This document shows, one piece after another, positions 53,176 through 61,026 of a stretch of 64,000 nucleotides of DNA; within the stretch, counting starts at the first letter, position 1; the number at the start of each line of letters is the position of its first letter. The stretch is from Xanthomonas sp. (GTDB lineage: Bacteria; Pseudomonadota; Gammaproteobacteria; Xanthomonadales; Xanthomonadaceae), in assembly GCA_018262705.1 (NCBI GenBank), contig JADFDQ010000007.1, positions 62,001-126,000 on the forward strand, given 5' to 3'. The notes below the pieces were generated by a model. It was given only the letters and a program-made list of their open reading frames with translations. It was not told the DNA's origin and made no database searches. A program made the translations under genes and the position numbers.

Positions 53176-53380
53176 AACGATGCGCTACGCGCTTGATTGT
53201 TTCACCCGTCTTCATGGCTGCGGCTTAGCCATGAGAACGATTCGCTACGCGCTTGATTGGTTCACCTGACTTTTTGCGGCTGCGGTTTGGCCAGAAAACG
53301 ATTCGCAACGCGCTTGATCGGTTTGCCCGGTCTTTCGGCTGCGGCTTGGCCAGAGAACGGTTCTCTACGCGCTTGCTGGG
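53175..53380. repeat. Tandem ~60-bp repeat (about 3.5 copies) before tRNA-Gln
   Basis: Copies begin at 53175, 53235, 53296 and 53355 with GAACGATTCGCTACGCGCTT or close variants; periods are 60, 61 and 59 bp. Each full unit ends in a (G)GCTGCGGCTT(G)GCCA segment that is itself partly palindromic. Stops occur in all frames, so this 325-bp rpsI–tRNA gap is non-coding. Confidence 0.88.
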
Positions 53381-53424
53381 GGCATTCATCCTGCAAGCGC
53401 GTTTGGATTTACAATCAGCTCCAT

Positions 53425-53499
53425 AGCCCCGTCGCCAAGCGGTAAGGCACCTGACTCTGACTCAGGCATTCGGAGGTTCGAATCCTTCCGGGGCTGCCA
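53425..53499 (+). tRNA. tRNA-Gln (anticodon CTG)
   Basis: The 75-nt cloverleaf has acceptor AGCCCCG / CGGGGCT, a D-arm region GCCAAGCGGTAAGGC as in E. coli tRNA-Gln, anticodon stem CCTGA / TCAGG with loop CTCTGAC (anticodon CTG at 53457–53459, reads CAG), T-arm GGAGGTTCGAATCCTTC and encoded CCA. A TACAAT −10 box lies at 53410–53415. A strong intrinsic terminator follows. Confidence 0.95.
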
Positions 53500-53518
53500 C
53501 ATTCGAAACGGTTTGATC

Positions 53519-53552
53519 GAAACAACCCGCTGCACGGCGGGTTGTTTCGTTT
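53519..53552 (+). terminator. Rho-independent terminator after tRNA-Gln
   Basis: Perfect 12-bp arms GAAACAACCCGC / GCGGGTTGTTTC with loop TGCACG are followed by GTTTC. It ends the tRNA transcript 50 bp before the next start codon. Confidence 0.9.
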
Positions 53553-53601
53553 CGGGGCGGGCGCGGTGGGACAATGCGGGCCTGTTTCCGAGGAAACCGC
53601 A

Positions 53602-54351
53602 ATGTCTCCCGTTGCCGTGTTCGCGCCGTCGGCCATTCCCCTGTCCGCGCTGGACGCCACGCTGCGCGAGCGCGGCTACGCCGTGCTGGCGGCGGCCGAT
53701 GTGGCCGCGCTGGCTGGCGTGGCGCTCAAGGATCTGATGTCGCTGGCGCCAAGCTGGGACGACCTGCCGCTCGACAACCACCTCAAGGATGGCGGGCGCT
53801 ACCGCCGGCGCCGGCATTCCTGCTTCATTGCCGAAGGCGAGGAACTCGGACAGGTGCCGCACCGGATGCACTGGCAGCCGGTCGAATACAACGCGCTGCA
53901 CGGAGGGATGGTGCGCTGGTTCGAGCCGGTCAATCGGGAAACGCTTGCAAAGCCCGCATGGCCGGCGCTGATCCTCGCGCTGGCGAAAGCCTGCTGGAAA
54001 CAAGCCCCCGGCCCGCGCTGGCACGTCGAGGCCCACCAATTCCGGATCGACACCACCGATGGCGTCGGCCGGCCCACGCCGGAAGGCGCGCACCGCGACG
54101 GCGTGGATTTCGTCGCGGTTTTTCTGGTGGCGTGGCAAGGCATTTGCGGCGGCGAGACGCGGGTATTCGCTGCCGATCGCCGCGAAGGCGAGCGCTTCAC
54201 CTTGTCCGAGCCGTGGTCATTGCTGTTGATGGAGGATGCGCGGGTGATCCATGAATCGACCCCGATCCTGCCGCTGGATCCGCAGCAGCCCGGGCACCGC
54301 GATACGCTGGTGCTGACCTTTCGCGCGTCGGCGTTTCTCGGCGAGGATTGA
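53602..54351 (+). CDS. 2-oxoglutarate/Fe(II)-dependent dioxygenase family protein
   Basis: The 249-aa protein fits the '2OG-Fe dioxygenase' family (related to isoleucine dioxygenase and BsmA). Iron and 2OG ligands are recognisable: the HxD pair in GAHRDGVDFVAVFLV, distal His in EDARVIHESTPI, and the Arg in HRDTLVLTFRAS. The N-terminal region (DLPLDNHLKDGGRYRRRRHS) is the family's conserved lead segment. It may hydroxylate a free amino acid, but the substrate is unknown. GAGGAAACC precedes the ATG. Confidence 0.85.
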   Translation: MSPVAVFAPSAIPLSALDATLRERGYAVLAAADVAALAGVALKDLMSLAPSWDDLPLDNHLKDGGRYRRRRHSCFIAEGEELGQVPHRMHWQPVEYNALHGGMVRWFEPVNRETLAKPAWPALILALAKACWKQAPGPRWHVEAHQFRIDTTDGVGRPTPEGAHRDGVDFVAVFLVAWQGICGGETRVFAADRREGERFTLSEPWSLLLMEDARVIHESTPILPLDPQQPGHRDTLVLTFRASAFLGED

Positions 54352-54418
54352 TCGGGTCGCGTCGATCGAACGCGCACCGATACAATAGGCAGCTCACGAA
54401 ACGGATGGCGGAAGCGCG

Positions 54419-55408
54419 ATGAAACTGGGTTCTCTCAAGGAAGGCGGCCGCGATGGCACGCTGATCGTGGTTTCGCGCGATCTTGCGAAGGCGGTGCGCG
54501 CCGATGGCATCGCGCCGACGTTGCAGCGCGCGCTGGAAGACTGGGACGCTGCCGCGCCGCGGCTGAACGCGCTGTACGAGGATCTGTGCGAAGGCCGGGC
54601 CGCCGGTGGGTTCGATCTCGACATGCACATGCTGGCGGCGCCGCTGCCGCGCGCCTACGAATTCGTCGACGGCAGCGCCTATCTGCCGCACGTCGAGCGC
54701 GTGCGCCGCGCCCGCGGCGCCCAGGTGCCGGAAAGTTTTTACGTCGATCCGCTGATGTACCAGGCCACCAGCGCCGGCTTCCTCGGTCCGCGCGATCCGG
54801 TGCGGGTGGTCAGCGAGGATTACGGGATCGACCTGGAAGCCGAGGTGCTCGTCGTCACCGACGACGTGCCGATGGCGGTGACGCCCGAACAGGCGGCAGA
54901 ACATATCCAGCTGATCGGACTGGTCAACGACGTGTCCTTGCGCAATCTGATTCCGCCGGAACTCGCCAAGGGGTTCGGCTTCCTGCAATCCAAGCCGCGC
55001 AGCGCGCTCAGCCCGGTGTTCGTCACCCCCGACGAACTGGGCGAAGCGTGGCAGGGCAACAAGGTGCATCTGGCGATGCGCACCCACATCAACGACGCAT
55101 GGTTCGGCGCGCCCGAGGCCGGCGTGGACATGCAGTTCGATTTCGCCCAGCTCATCGCGCACGCGGCCAAGACCCGCCCACTGTCGGCCGGGACGCTGGT
55201 CGGTTCCGGCACGGTGGCCAACGAAGACACCACGCTGGGCGCGTCCTGCTTTGCCGAGCAGCGCACGGTGGAAACGCTGCGCGACGGCAAACCAAGCACG
55301 CCGTTCATGGCGTTTGGCGACCGGATTCGGATCGAAATGCTCGGTGTCGACGGTCAGAGCGTGTTCGGCGCGATCGAGCAGACCATGGAGCGCCAGCCGC
55401 GATCTTGA
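54419..55408 (+). CDS. fahA: Fumarylacetoacetase family protein
   Basis: The 329-aa member of the FAH superfamily cleaves fumarylacetoacetate to fumarate and acetoacetate, the last step of tyrosine breakdown. Metal ligands are suggested by VSEDYGIDLEAEVLVVTDDV (E-x-E pattern, Asp), with SKPRSALSPVFVTPDELG and GTLVGSGTVANEDT in the catalytic barrel. It is followed by maiA, the preceding pathway step, which supports the assignment over a generic FAH-fold hydratase. GGAAGCG lies upstream. Confidence 0.92.
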   Translation: MKLGSLKEGGRDGTLIVVSRDLAKAVRADGIAPTLQRALEDWDAAAPRLNALYEDLCEGRAAGGFDLDMHMLAAPLPRAYEFVDGSAYLPHVERVRRARGAQVPESFYVDPLMYQATSAGFLGPRDPVRVVSEDYGIDLEAEVLVVTDDVPMAVTPEQAAEHIQLIGLVNDVSLRNLIPPELAKGFGFLQSKPRSALSPVFVTPDELGEAWQGNKVHLAMRTHINDAWFGAPEAGVDMQFDFAQLIAHAAKTRPLSAGTLVGSGTVANEDTTLGASCFAEQRTVETLRDGKPSTPFMAFGDRIRIEMLGVDGQSVFGAIEQTMERQPRS

Positions 55409-55484
55409 TCGCGGACGCGGATTGCGGTCACACTGCGTCGACCAGCGGCATCGCCCGGATGCCGCATCCGGACGGGGGCGCGCG

Positions 55485-56141
55485 ATGGGCGACAAGCTGC
55501 AGCTGTATTCCTACTGGCGTTCGAGCGCGTCCTACCGCGTGCGCATCGGCCTGAATCTCAAGGGACTCGAATACGAGATCGCCCCGGTGCACCTGCTGCA
55601 CGACGGCGGCCAGCAGCACGCGGAAGGCTATCGCGAGCTCAACCCGCAGGAGCTGGTTCCGACCCTGCTGCACGGCCAGCGCCGGCTCTGGCAGTCGCTG
55701 TCGATCCTGGAATACCTCGACGAGGTGTGGCCGGATCGACCGCTGCTGCCGGCCACGGCGCGCGAACGCCAGCGCGCGCGGGCGCTGAGTCTGCTGATCG
55801 CCTGCGATATCCATCCGCTCAACAACCTGCGCGTGCTGCAGTATTTCGAACAGCAGTGGAACGTCGCGCAGCCGCAGCGCGAGAACTGGATGCGGCACTG
55901 GATCGAATCCGGATTCCGCGTTCTCGAATCGCAGCTGGCCGACCACCCTTCGACCGGCTATTACTGCGATGGCGACACGCCGGGACTTTCCGACTGCTGC
56001 CTGATCCCGCAGGTCTACAACGCGCGCCGCTGCGGAATCGACATGACCGGCTATCCCGCGATCTCGCGGATCGAGGCCGAGTGTCTGGCGCTGCCCGAGT
56101 TCGACGCAGCGCGCCCGGAAAACCAGCCGGACGCGCCCTGA
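55485..56141 (+). CDS. maiA: Maleylacetoacetate isomerase (zeta-class GST)
   Basis: This 218-aa enzyme isomerises maleylacetoacetate to fumarylacetoacetate with glutathione. YSYWRSSASYRVRIGLNLKG carries the zeta-class SSxSxRVRIAL-type motif (Ser pair and Arg). NPQELVPTLL, QSLSILEYLDE, and the C-terminal YCDGDTPGLSDCCLIPQVYN with RIEAECLALPEF also match. The start follows GACGGGGGCGCGCG. With hppD, hmgA and fahA it completes the homogentisate pathway. Confidence 0.94.
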   Translation: MGDKLQLYSYWRSSASYRVRIGLNLKGLEYEIAPVHLLHDGGQQHAEGYRELNPQELVPTLLHGQRRLWQSLSILEYLDEVWPDRPLLPATARERQRARALSLLIACDIHPLNNLRVLQYFEQQWNVAQPQRENWMRHWIESGFRVLESQLADHPSTGYYCDGDTPGLSDCCLIPQVYNARRCGIDMTGYPAISRIEAECLALPEFDAARPENQPDAP

Positions 56142-56160
56142 TCGCGCGGCAAACGATGGC

Positions 56161-57270
56161 TCAGGCGTTGGCGCTGAACACGTCCGCGTAGGGATCGTGT
56201 TCGCCGCTGGCGCCTTCCGACAGGCGGAACTTGAGCGCCAGACCGTCGCGCGAGTCGGCCGCCTTGAGCGCCTCTTCCATGTCGACCCGTCCTTCCTTGT
56301 AGAGGCGGAACAGGCACTGGTCGAAGCTGTGCATGCCGTCCTGCAGCGATTCTTCCATCGCCTGCTTGATCTTGTGCACCTCGCCGCGGCGCATCAGGTC
56401 GCGGATCATCGGGGTGTTGATCAGCACCTCGGTCGCCGGCATGCGGCGACCGTCCAGACCGACCACGAGGCGCTGGCTGATCACCGCCTTCAGGTTCAGC
56501 GCGAGATTCATCAGCACGTTTTTGTGCGCGCCTTCGGGGAAGAAGTTGAGGATGCGTTCGATGGTCTGGTCGGCGTTGTTGGAGTGCAGTGTCGCCAGAC
56601 AGATGTGGCCGGTTTCGGCGAAGGCGATCGCCGCTTCCATGGTCGCCTCGTCGCGGATCTCGCCGATCAGGATCACATCGGGCGCTTCGCGCATCGCGTT
56701 CTTCAGCGCGGCGTGGAAGCTGTGGGTGTCGAGCCCGACCTCGCGCTGGTTGACCACCGACTTCTTGTGTCGGTGCAGGTATTCGATCGGATCTTCGATG
56801 GTGAGGATGTGGCCGGTGCTGGTCGTGTTGCGGTGATCGATCATCGAGGCCAGCGTGGTCGACTTGCCCGAGCCGGTGGAGCCGACAATCAGCACCAGCC
56901 CGCGCGGCGCCATGATGATGTCCTTCAACACCGTCGGCAGCTGCAGATCCTCGATGCTGGGGATATCGCTGCGGATCGCGCGGATCACCAGACCCACCTC
57001 GCCGCGCTGCTGGAAGATGTTGACGCGGAAGCGGCCGCTGCCCGGCACCGAGATCGCCATGTTCAACTCTTTCTCGCGCTCGAACTCGGAGATTTGCGCC
57101 TCGTCCATCATCGAGTAGGCGATCGCCTTGCACTCGCCGGGCACCAGCGGCGACTCGGTCATCGGCACCAGTTCGCCTTCGAACTTGATGTTCACCGGCG
57201 AGCCGGTGGACAGAAACATGTCCGACGCGTTGCGATCCGACATGGTTTTGAAAAAGGGGCCGATATCCAT
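56161..57270 (-). CDS. pilU: Type IV pilus retraction ATPase accessory protein PilU
   Basis: The 369-aa hexameric secretion-type ATPase assists PilT in pilus retraction. Walker A GSTGSGKSTTLA (~135), Asp box and Walker B EAPDVILIGEIRDEATMEAA, and His box TGHICLATLHSNNADQTIER are present. Residues ~1–100 form the PAS-like N-domain (SDRNASDMFLSTGSPVNIKF). The MDIGPFFKTM start and C-terminal extension after FRLYKEGRVDMEEAL favour PilU over PilT. AGGGAGACAGC precedes the ATG. pilT is not in the window. Confidence 0.92.
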   Translation of the reverse strand: MDIGPFFKTMSDRNASDMFLSTGSPVNIKFEGELVPMTESPLVPGECKAIAYSMMDEAQISEFEREKELNMAISVPGSGRFRVNIFQQRGEVGLVIRAIRSDIPSIEDLQLPTVLKDIIMAPRGLVLIVGSTGSGKSTTLASMIDHRNTTSTGHILTIEDPIEYLHRHKKSVVNQREVGLDTHSFHAALKNAMREAPDVILIGEIRDEATMEAAIAFAETGHICLATLHSNNADQTIERILNFFPEGAHKNVLMNLALNLKAVISQRLVVGLDGRRMPATEVLINTPMIRDLMRRGEVHKIKQAMEESLQDGMHSFDQCLFRLYKEGRVDMEEALKAADSRDGLALKFRLSEGASGEHDPYADVFSANA

Positions 57271-57358
57271 GCTGTCTCCCTTGGCCGCGGCTGCATCGTT
57301 GCATCGCCGGCGGCGGCTTCCCACAATGGACGCTGGCCCATCCGACCGGCGACCTCCC

Positions 57359-58621
57359 ATGCATCCAAGCTTCGCACAAATTCGCCGCAGTCTGCAGGCC
57401 CTGCCGGTTGCGGGGGTGCTGATGATTGTCGGCTGCGCGACGCTGCCGCCGCCGACCGCCGAGCTGGATGCCGCGCGACAGGCGGTGGCGGGCGCCGAAG
57501 CGGCCGACGCCGATCAGTATGCGCCCACGGCGCTGGATTCGGCGCGGCGCGAGCTGCAGGCGGCGCAGGCCGCAATGGAGCGCAAGCGAAGCAGCGACGC
57601 GCGCGCGCTGGCGCTGGCGGCAGCGACCGACGGCGATCTGGCGCGGGTGCGCAGCCGCGCGCAGACCACGCGGGCCGCGCTGCTGCAGCTGCAGGCCGAG
57701 GTCGATCGTCTGCGCAGCCAGCTGCGGATGGACGGCGTGCCTGTGGCGCTGGATCCGCTGGACGCGCCGCCGGCGACCGGCGCGCCGGCGCAACGGCTGC
57801 AGATGCTGGACGCCGATCCGCAGCTCGGCGCGCTGGCCCAATACGAGCGCCTGCAGGCGCGGCAGGCTGTTGCCGCGCAGGTCAGCGCCAGCCGCAGCGC
57901 CCAGCAGGCCGCAGCGCAGCGGGCCGAGCAGCGCGTTGCCATTGCCGAACAGGCGGCGCGAATCGAAGCCGCGCGTCGGCTGGTGGATCAGCTGGAGCGC
58001 GAACGCAGCGATCTGCGGGTCGAAGCCAGCCGCCGTGACGCCGAGCGCGCCCGCGCCGAGGCCGAGCAGCTGCGCCTGCAGGCGCAATTGCAGGCCGAGG
58101 AAGCGCAGCGGTTGCAGGAGCGCACCCAACAGGCCGAGGCGGCGCTGGATGGCGCGGTGGCGACCCAGCAGGGCAAAGTCGAGGCGGCGCGCGCGCGCGA
58201 AGCGCAGCTGGCGCGCAAGGAGGCCGAACTGACGGCTGGAGCGTCATTGCCGCCGCAGCGTAGTGACGTGCGCGGCGATGTGTTCACGCTGGCCGGCAGT
58301 GCCTTTGCCAGCGGGCAGGCCGAGCTGACGCCGGAAGCGGCTGCCAGCATTCGCGCGCTGGGGATTTACCTTGCGGCGATTCCGGGCGGCGCGATCCAGG
58401 TCGTGGGTCACACCGACAGTCAAGGCGCGGCAGCCGCCAACCAGAGCCTGTCCGAACGTCGCGCCCAGCAGGTGCGGGCCACACTGGTTGCGGCCGGCGT
58501 CGAGCGCAGTCGGGTCAGCTCCAGCGGCGTCGGCGCGGCCCGGCCGGTGGCGGACAACGCGACCGCGGCCGGGCGGGCGAAGAACCGCCGGGTCGAAATC
58601 GTTGTTTCTTCAACAAATTGA
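57359..58621 (+). CDS. Outer-membrane lipoprotein with DUF4398 and OmpA-like domains
   Basis: The 420-aa lipoprotein (lipobox IVGC) has a DUF4398 segment (~35–110, AELDAARQAVAGAEAADADQ), a long Ala/Glu/Arg-rich coiled coil (~160–290), and a C-terminal OmpA domain (~300–420) with GSAFASGQAELTPEAAASIR, VVGHTDSQGAAAANQSLSER and GAARPVADNATAAGRAKNRR for peptidoglycan binding. The combination suggests an envelope-spanning tether. It is divergent from pilU with 88 bp between them, so it could work with the pilus machinery, but this is only proximity. An in-frame ATG at 57326 is an alternative start without a signal-like N-terminus. Confidence 0.88.
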   Translation: MHPSFAQIRRSLQALPVAGVLMIVGCATLPPPTAELDAARQAVAGAEAADADQYAPTALDSARRELQAAQAAMERKRSSDARALALAAATDGDLARVRSRAQTTRAALLQLQAEVDRLRSQLRMDGVPVALDPLDAPPATGAPAQRLQMLDADPQLGALAQYERLQARQAVAAQVSASRSAQQAAAQRAEQRVAIAEQAARIEAARRLVDQLERERSDLRVEASRRDAERARAEAEQLRLQAQLQAEEAQRLQERTQQAEAALDGAVATQQGKVEAARAREAQLARKEAELTAGASLPPQRSDVRGDVFTLAGSAFASGQAELTPEAAASIRALGIYLAAIPGGAIQVVGHTDSQGAAAANQSLSERRAQQVRATLVAAGVERSRVSSSGVGAARPVADNATAAGRAKNRRVEIVVSSTN

Positions 58622-58734
58622 TTTTGCAGAAGATATTCGTGATTTATTTCCTCTTGCCGAATTGTTCAGGAAAGGGGCTTGCAGCCTGCTGCCGGTCGGC
58701 GTAGGGTCGAATACCCAGATGGTTCGATAGTTCC

Positions 58735-58903
58735 AGCATCCATCTGGCCGGAGACCGGCCGATGCGTGACCCGTTCGATAACCCGGAGGTTGCACCCGCA
58801 CCCTGGAAGTGCGGGGGACGCCGGGTGGTGATGAACGACGATCCCCGTTTCCTTGTACAGAAAGGCGCCTCGCCCGTTGTTGTGGCGGGGCGTTTTCATT
58901 TTT
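58735..58903 (+). ncRNA. Candidate structured non-coding RNA upstream of the YdcH-family gene
   Basis: The 423-bp gap after the OmpA lipoprotein has no gene. It contains successive hairpins: GGCCGG–AGA–CCGGCC (58746–58760) and CCCGCAC–CCTGGAA–GTGCGGG (58795–58815), a GC-rich stretch, and a strong intrinsic terminator at 58866–58903. The layout fits an independent small RNA or a cis-acting leader/attenuator for the 71-aa YdcH gene 140 bp downstream. No known riboswitch core is recognised. The loop GGA sequence might bind an RsmA/CsrA protein, which is speculation. Confidence 0.45.
58866..58903 (+). terminator. Rho-independent terminator in the OmpA–YdcH spacer
   Basis: Arms CGCCTCGCC / GGCGGGGCG (one T·G pair), a 9-nt loop, then TTTTCATTTTT. 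It is too far (245 bp) from the OmpA lipoprotein stop to be an ordinary gene-end terminator, hence the RNA proposed just upstream. Confidence 0.85.
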
Positions 58904-59044
58904 GGCCCCGGTCTGGAGCCGGGGCGCTCGCTTCGGGCCCGATTGCCATCGGGCCGTTTGTCGTGCCGGCAGCCGCAGCTGCCGTTTCCCACGCAATGCC
59001 CGCCCATCCGGGCGCGCGTTGCATCGTTGAGTCAGGAGGTCTCC

Positions 59045-59260
59045 ATGTTTGAAGGGCAATCGCAGGAAGAGATCGAAGCGCTGATGAAGGCCAACACCGA
59101 GTTCCGCCAGCTGTATTTCCGCCATCGTGAACTGGATCAGCAGGTCAACGATGCGGAACTGGGTGTGTTGCCGGTGGATGATGTGCGCTTGGGCCAGATG
59201 AAGCGCGAGAAGCTGCAGGCCAAGCAGCGCCTGCTTGAGATGTACGAACGCGCGAACTGA
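59045..59260 (+). CDS. YdcH-family (DUF465) small protein
   Basis: The 71-aa all-helical protein MFEGQSQEEIEALMKANTEF…HRELDQQVNDAE matches DUF465/YdcH: a helical hairpin or coiled coil (LMKANTEFRQLYFRHRELDQ and LGQMKREKLQAKQRLLEMYE). GTCAGGAGGTCTCC is an excellent ribosome site. The family is conserved and its function is unknown. An earlier in-frame start would run through the terminator region. Confidence 0.88.
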   Translation: MFEGQSQEEIEALMKANTEFRQLYFRHRELDQQVNDAELGVLPVDDVRLGQMKREKLQAKQRLLEMYERAN

Positions 59261-59383
59261 CGGCGTTTCCGGCCCGGGCTTGCAGATCCGGGCCGGGTGC
59301 CGACGCTCCCGACGCGGCGAGGTTGCATTGCACGCGCATGCTAGGCTGTGCGCGGCTGCGGATGGTCGATGGCGAGGCTGCGG

Positions 59384-59815
59384 ATGAGCGAGCAACGGGG
59401 GGCGCCTGCAACGGGCAGGCCGACACACGGCGATCTGCGTGATCTGATCCGGCGCCCGTTCGCGCAGCGCGACACGGTGACGGTGGCGCCCGATGAAACC
59501 TTGAGCAGCGCCTGGCAGTTGATGCGGCGCGAGGGCATCTCGCAGTTGCCGGTGATGGAGGGCGAGCGCATTGTCGGCATTCTCGACGAATCCGATGTGC
59601 TGCTGCACGTCTATGGCGACGAAGCGCGTTTCAACGATCCCGCACGCGCGGCCATGGTGCAGCGGCTCGACAAGGTGGAGCTGCGGGCGCCGATCGAAGC
59701 CCTGCTGCCGGTGTTCGACCGCGGCCATGTCGCCATCGTGATGGATGGCGATAACTTCCTCGGCCTGATCACCCGGATCGACCTGCTCGACTACCTGCGC
59801 GCGAAGGTCGGCTGA
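59384..59815 (+). CDS. Orphan CBS-domain pair, like the C-terminus of cystathionine β-synthase
   Basis: The 143-aa protein is a Bateman module: CBS1 (~25–80: TVTVAPDETLSSAWQLMRRE, SQLPVMEGERIVGILDESDV) and CBS2 (~85–143: APIEALLPVFDRGHVAIVMD, DNFLGLITRIDLLDYLR). The leader TGRPTHGDLRDLIRR and LDESDVLLHVYGDEARFNDP closely resemble the regulatory end of bacterial cystathionine β-synthases, but no PLP-enzyme domain precedes it. It is therefore either a stand-alone nucleotide sensor or the remnant of a truncated synthase. GTG 59348 and ATG 59369 are alternative starts. Confidence 0.78.
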   Translation: MSEQRGAPATGRPTHGDLRDLIRRPFAQRDTVTVAPDETLSSAWQLMRREGISQLPVMEGERIVGILDESDVLLHVYGDEARFNDPARAAMVQRLDKVELRAPIEALLPVFDRGHVAIVMDGDNFLGLITRIDLLDYLRAKVG

Positions 59816-59857
59816 TTCATTTGCTGTCGCTTTGCTGCGTGGCGCAAGGATTAAAGC

Positions 59858-59966
59858 CGTCATCCCCGTGCAGGCGGGCAGCCTTTCACAGACGAATGTC
59901 CGTGTATCCATGGCCGTTGGCGGGTTGAAATCCAAAGGTCATAGGTTCTCGCGCTCGCGGGAACGA
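59858..59966. repeat. Degenerate REP-like inverted repeat downstream of the CBS-domain gene
   Basis: A CGTCATCCCCGTGCAGGCGG half (from 59858) faces a TTCTCGCGCTCGCGGGAACG half (to 59966) across ~60 bp. It is the same family as 29053–29137 but more diverged. It fills most of the convergent gap to etfA. Confidence 0.65.
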
Positions 59967-60011
59967 CTAATGACTCTTGGTGAAGGGTCAGGGGCGAACG
60001 CCCCGCGCAAT

Positions 60012-60953
60012 TCAGCCCAGCGCTTTTTCCAGCTCCGGCAAGATCTGGAACAGGTCGCCGACCAATCCGAAATCGGCGATCTCGAAGATCGGCGCGTCGC
60101 CGTCCTTGTTGATCGCGACGATGGTGCCGGCGTCCTTGATGCCGGTCAGGTGCTGGATCGCGCCGGAAATGCCGACCGCGATGTACAGATCCGGGGCGAT
60201 GATCTTGCCGGTCTGGCCGACCTGAAGGTCGCTGGGCACGTAGCCGGCATCGACCGCCGCGCGCGAAGCGCCGACCGCCGCGCCGAGCTTGTCGGCGAGC
60301 TGGTAGATGATCCTGAAGTTGTCCTCGGAGCCGACGCCGCGACCGCCGGAGACCACCTTGCGCGCCGACTGCAGGTCGGGGCGGTCGGAGCTGGCGCCGG
60401 CCAGTGCGATGAAACGGGTGTGGCCCGGCGGCTCGACCGCAACGCTGGCCGCTTCGACCGCGGCATTGCCGCCGCCCGCCGCTTCCGGCCACGACGCGGT
60501 GCGCACGGTGGCCACGACCGTCGTGCCGGTGGGCATTTCGACGGTGACGATGGCGTTGCCGGCATAGATCGGACGCTTGAAGCTGTGGCTGCCTTCGACC
60601 GTCATCAGATCGGACACTTGATCGACGCCGAGCAGCGCGGCCACGCACGGCATCAAGTCCTTGCCGTAGGTGGTGGAAGGACCGAACACGTGGCTGTAGC
60701 CGGCGGCCAGCGCGGCGATCTGCGGCGCCTGCACCTGGGCGATCGCGTGGGCGTTGGCCGGATCGGCCAGGGTGAGCACCTTGCGCACGCCGGCGATCTG
60801 CGCGGCTTGCGCGGCGACGGCCGCTGGATCGGCGGCCAGCACCGCGATGTCGATCGCCGCGGGCGCGAGCGCGGCGGCGGCGGACACGCAGCGCGCGGTG
60901 GACGCGTTGAGCTTGCCATTCAGATGTTCGGCAATGATCAGAACGGTGGACAT
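60012..60953 (-). CDS. etfA: Electron transfer flavoprotein alpha subunit
   Basis: This 313-aa FAD-binding subunit passes electrons from acyl-CoA dehydrogenases to ETF-ubiquinone oxidoreductase. The C-terminal FAD domain shows [60 protein letters not shown] and [20 protein letters not shown]. It follows etfB on the same strand after a 73-bp spacer holding a dispersed repeat. The start ATG matches the family N-terminus ([14 protein letters not shown]). Confidence 0.97.
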   Translation of the reverse strand: MSTVLIIAEHLNGKLNASTARCVSAAAALAPAAIDIAVLAADPAAVAAQAAQIAGVRKVLTLADPANAHAIAQVQAPQIAALAAGYSHVFGPSTTYGKDLMPCVAALLGVDQVSDLMTVEGSHSFKRPIYAGNAIVTVEMPTGTTVVATVRTASWPEAAGGGNAAVEAASVAVEPPGHTRFIALAGASSDRPDLQSARKVVSGGRGVGSEDNFRIIYQLADKLGAAVGASRAAVDAGYVPSDLQVGQTGKIIAPDLYIAVGISGAIQHLTGIKDAGTIVAINKDGDAPIFEIADFGLVGDLFQILPELEKALG

Positions 60954-60974
60954 GAAGCAGTTCCTCGACTCTCT

Positions 60975-60999
60975 GTAGTAGCGCACCGCAGGGGCGCGA
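60975..60999 (+). repeat. 25-bp dispersed repeat between etfB and etfA
   Basis: A single copy (GTAGTAGCGCACCGCAGGGG plus CGCGA, one mismatch) lies in the intergenic spacer of the etfB–etfA operon. Confidence 0.85.
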
Positions 61000-61026
61000 T
61001 GCGTTGCGTGGACAGACCCTGCCGAC

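Noticed and set aside
53425-53499. Genomic-island integration at tRNA-Gln
   Set aside because: No integrase gene or repeated tRNA 3' end was found downstream within the window; the following genes look like ordinary chromosome.
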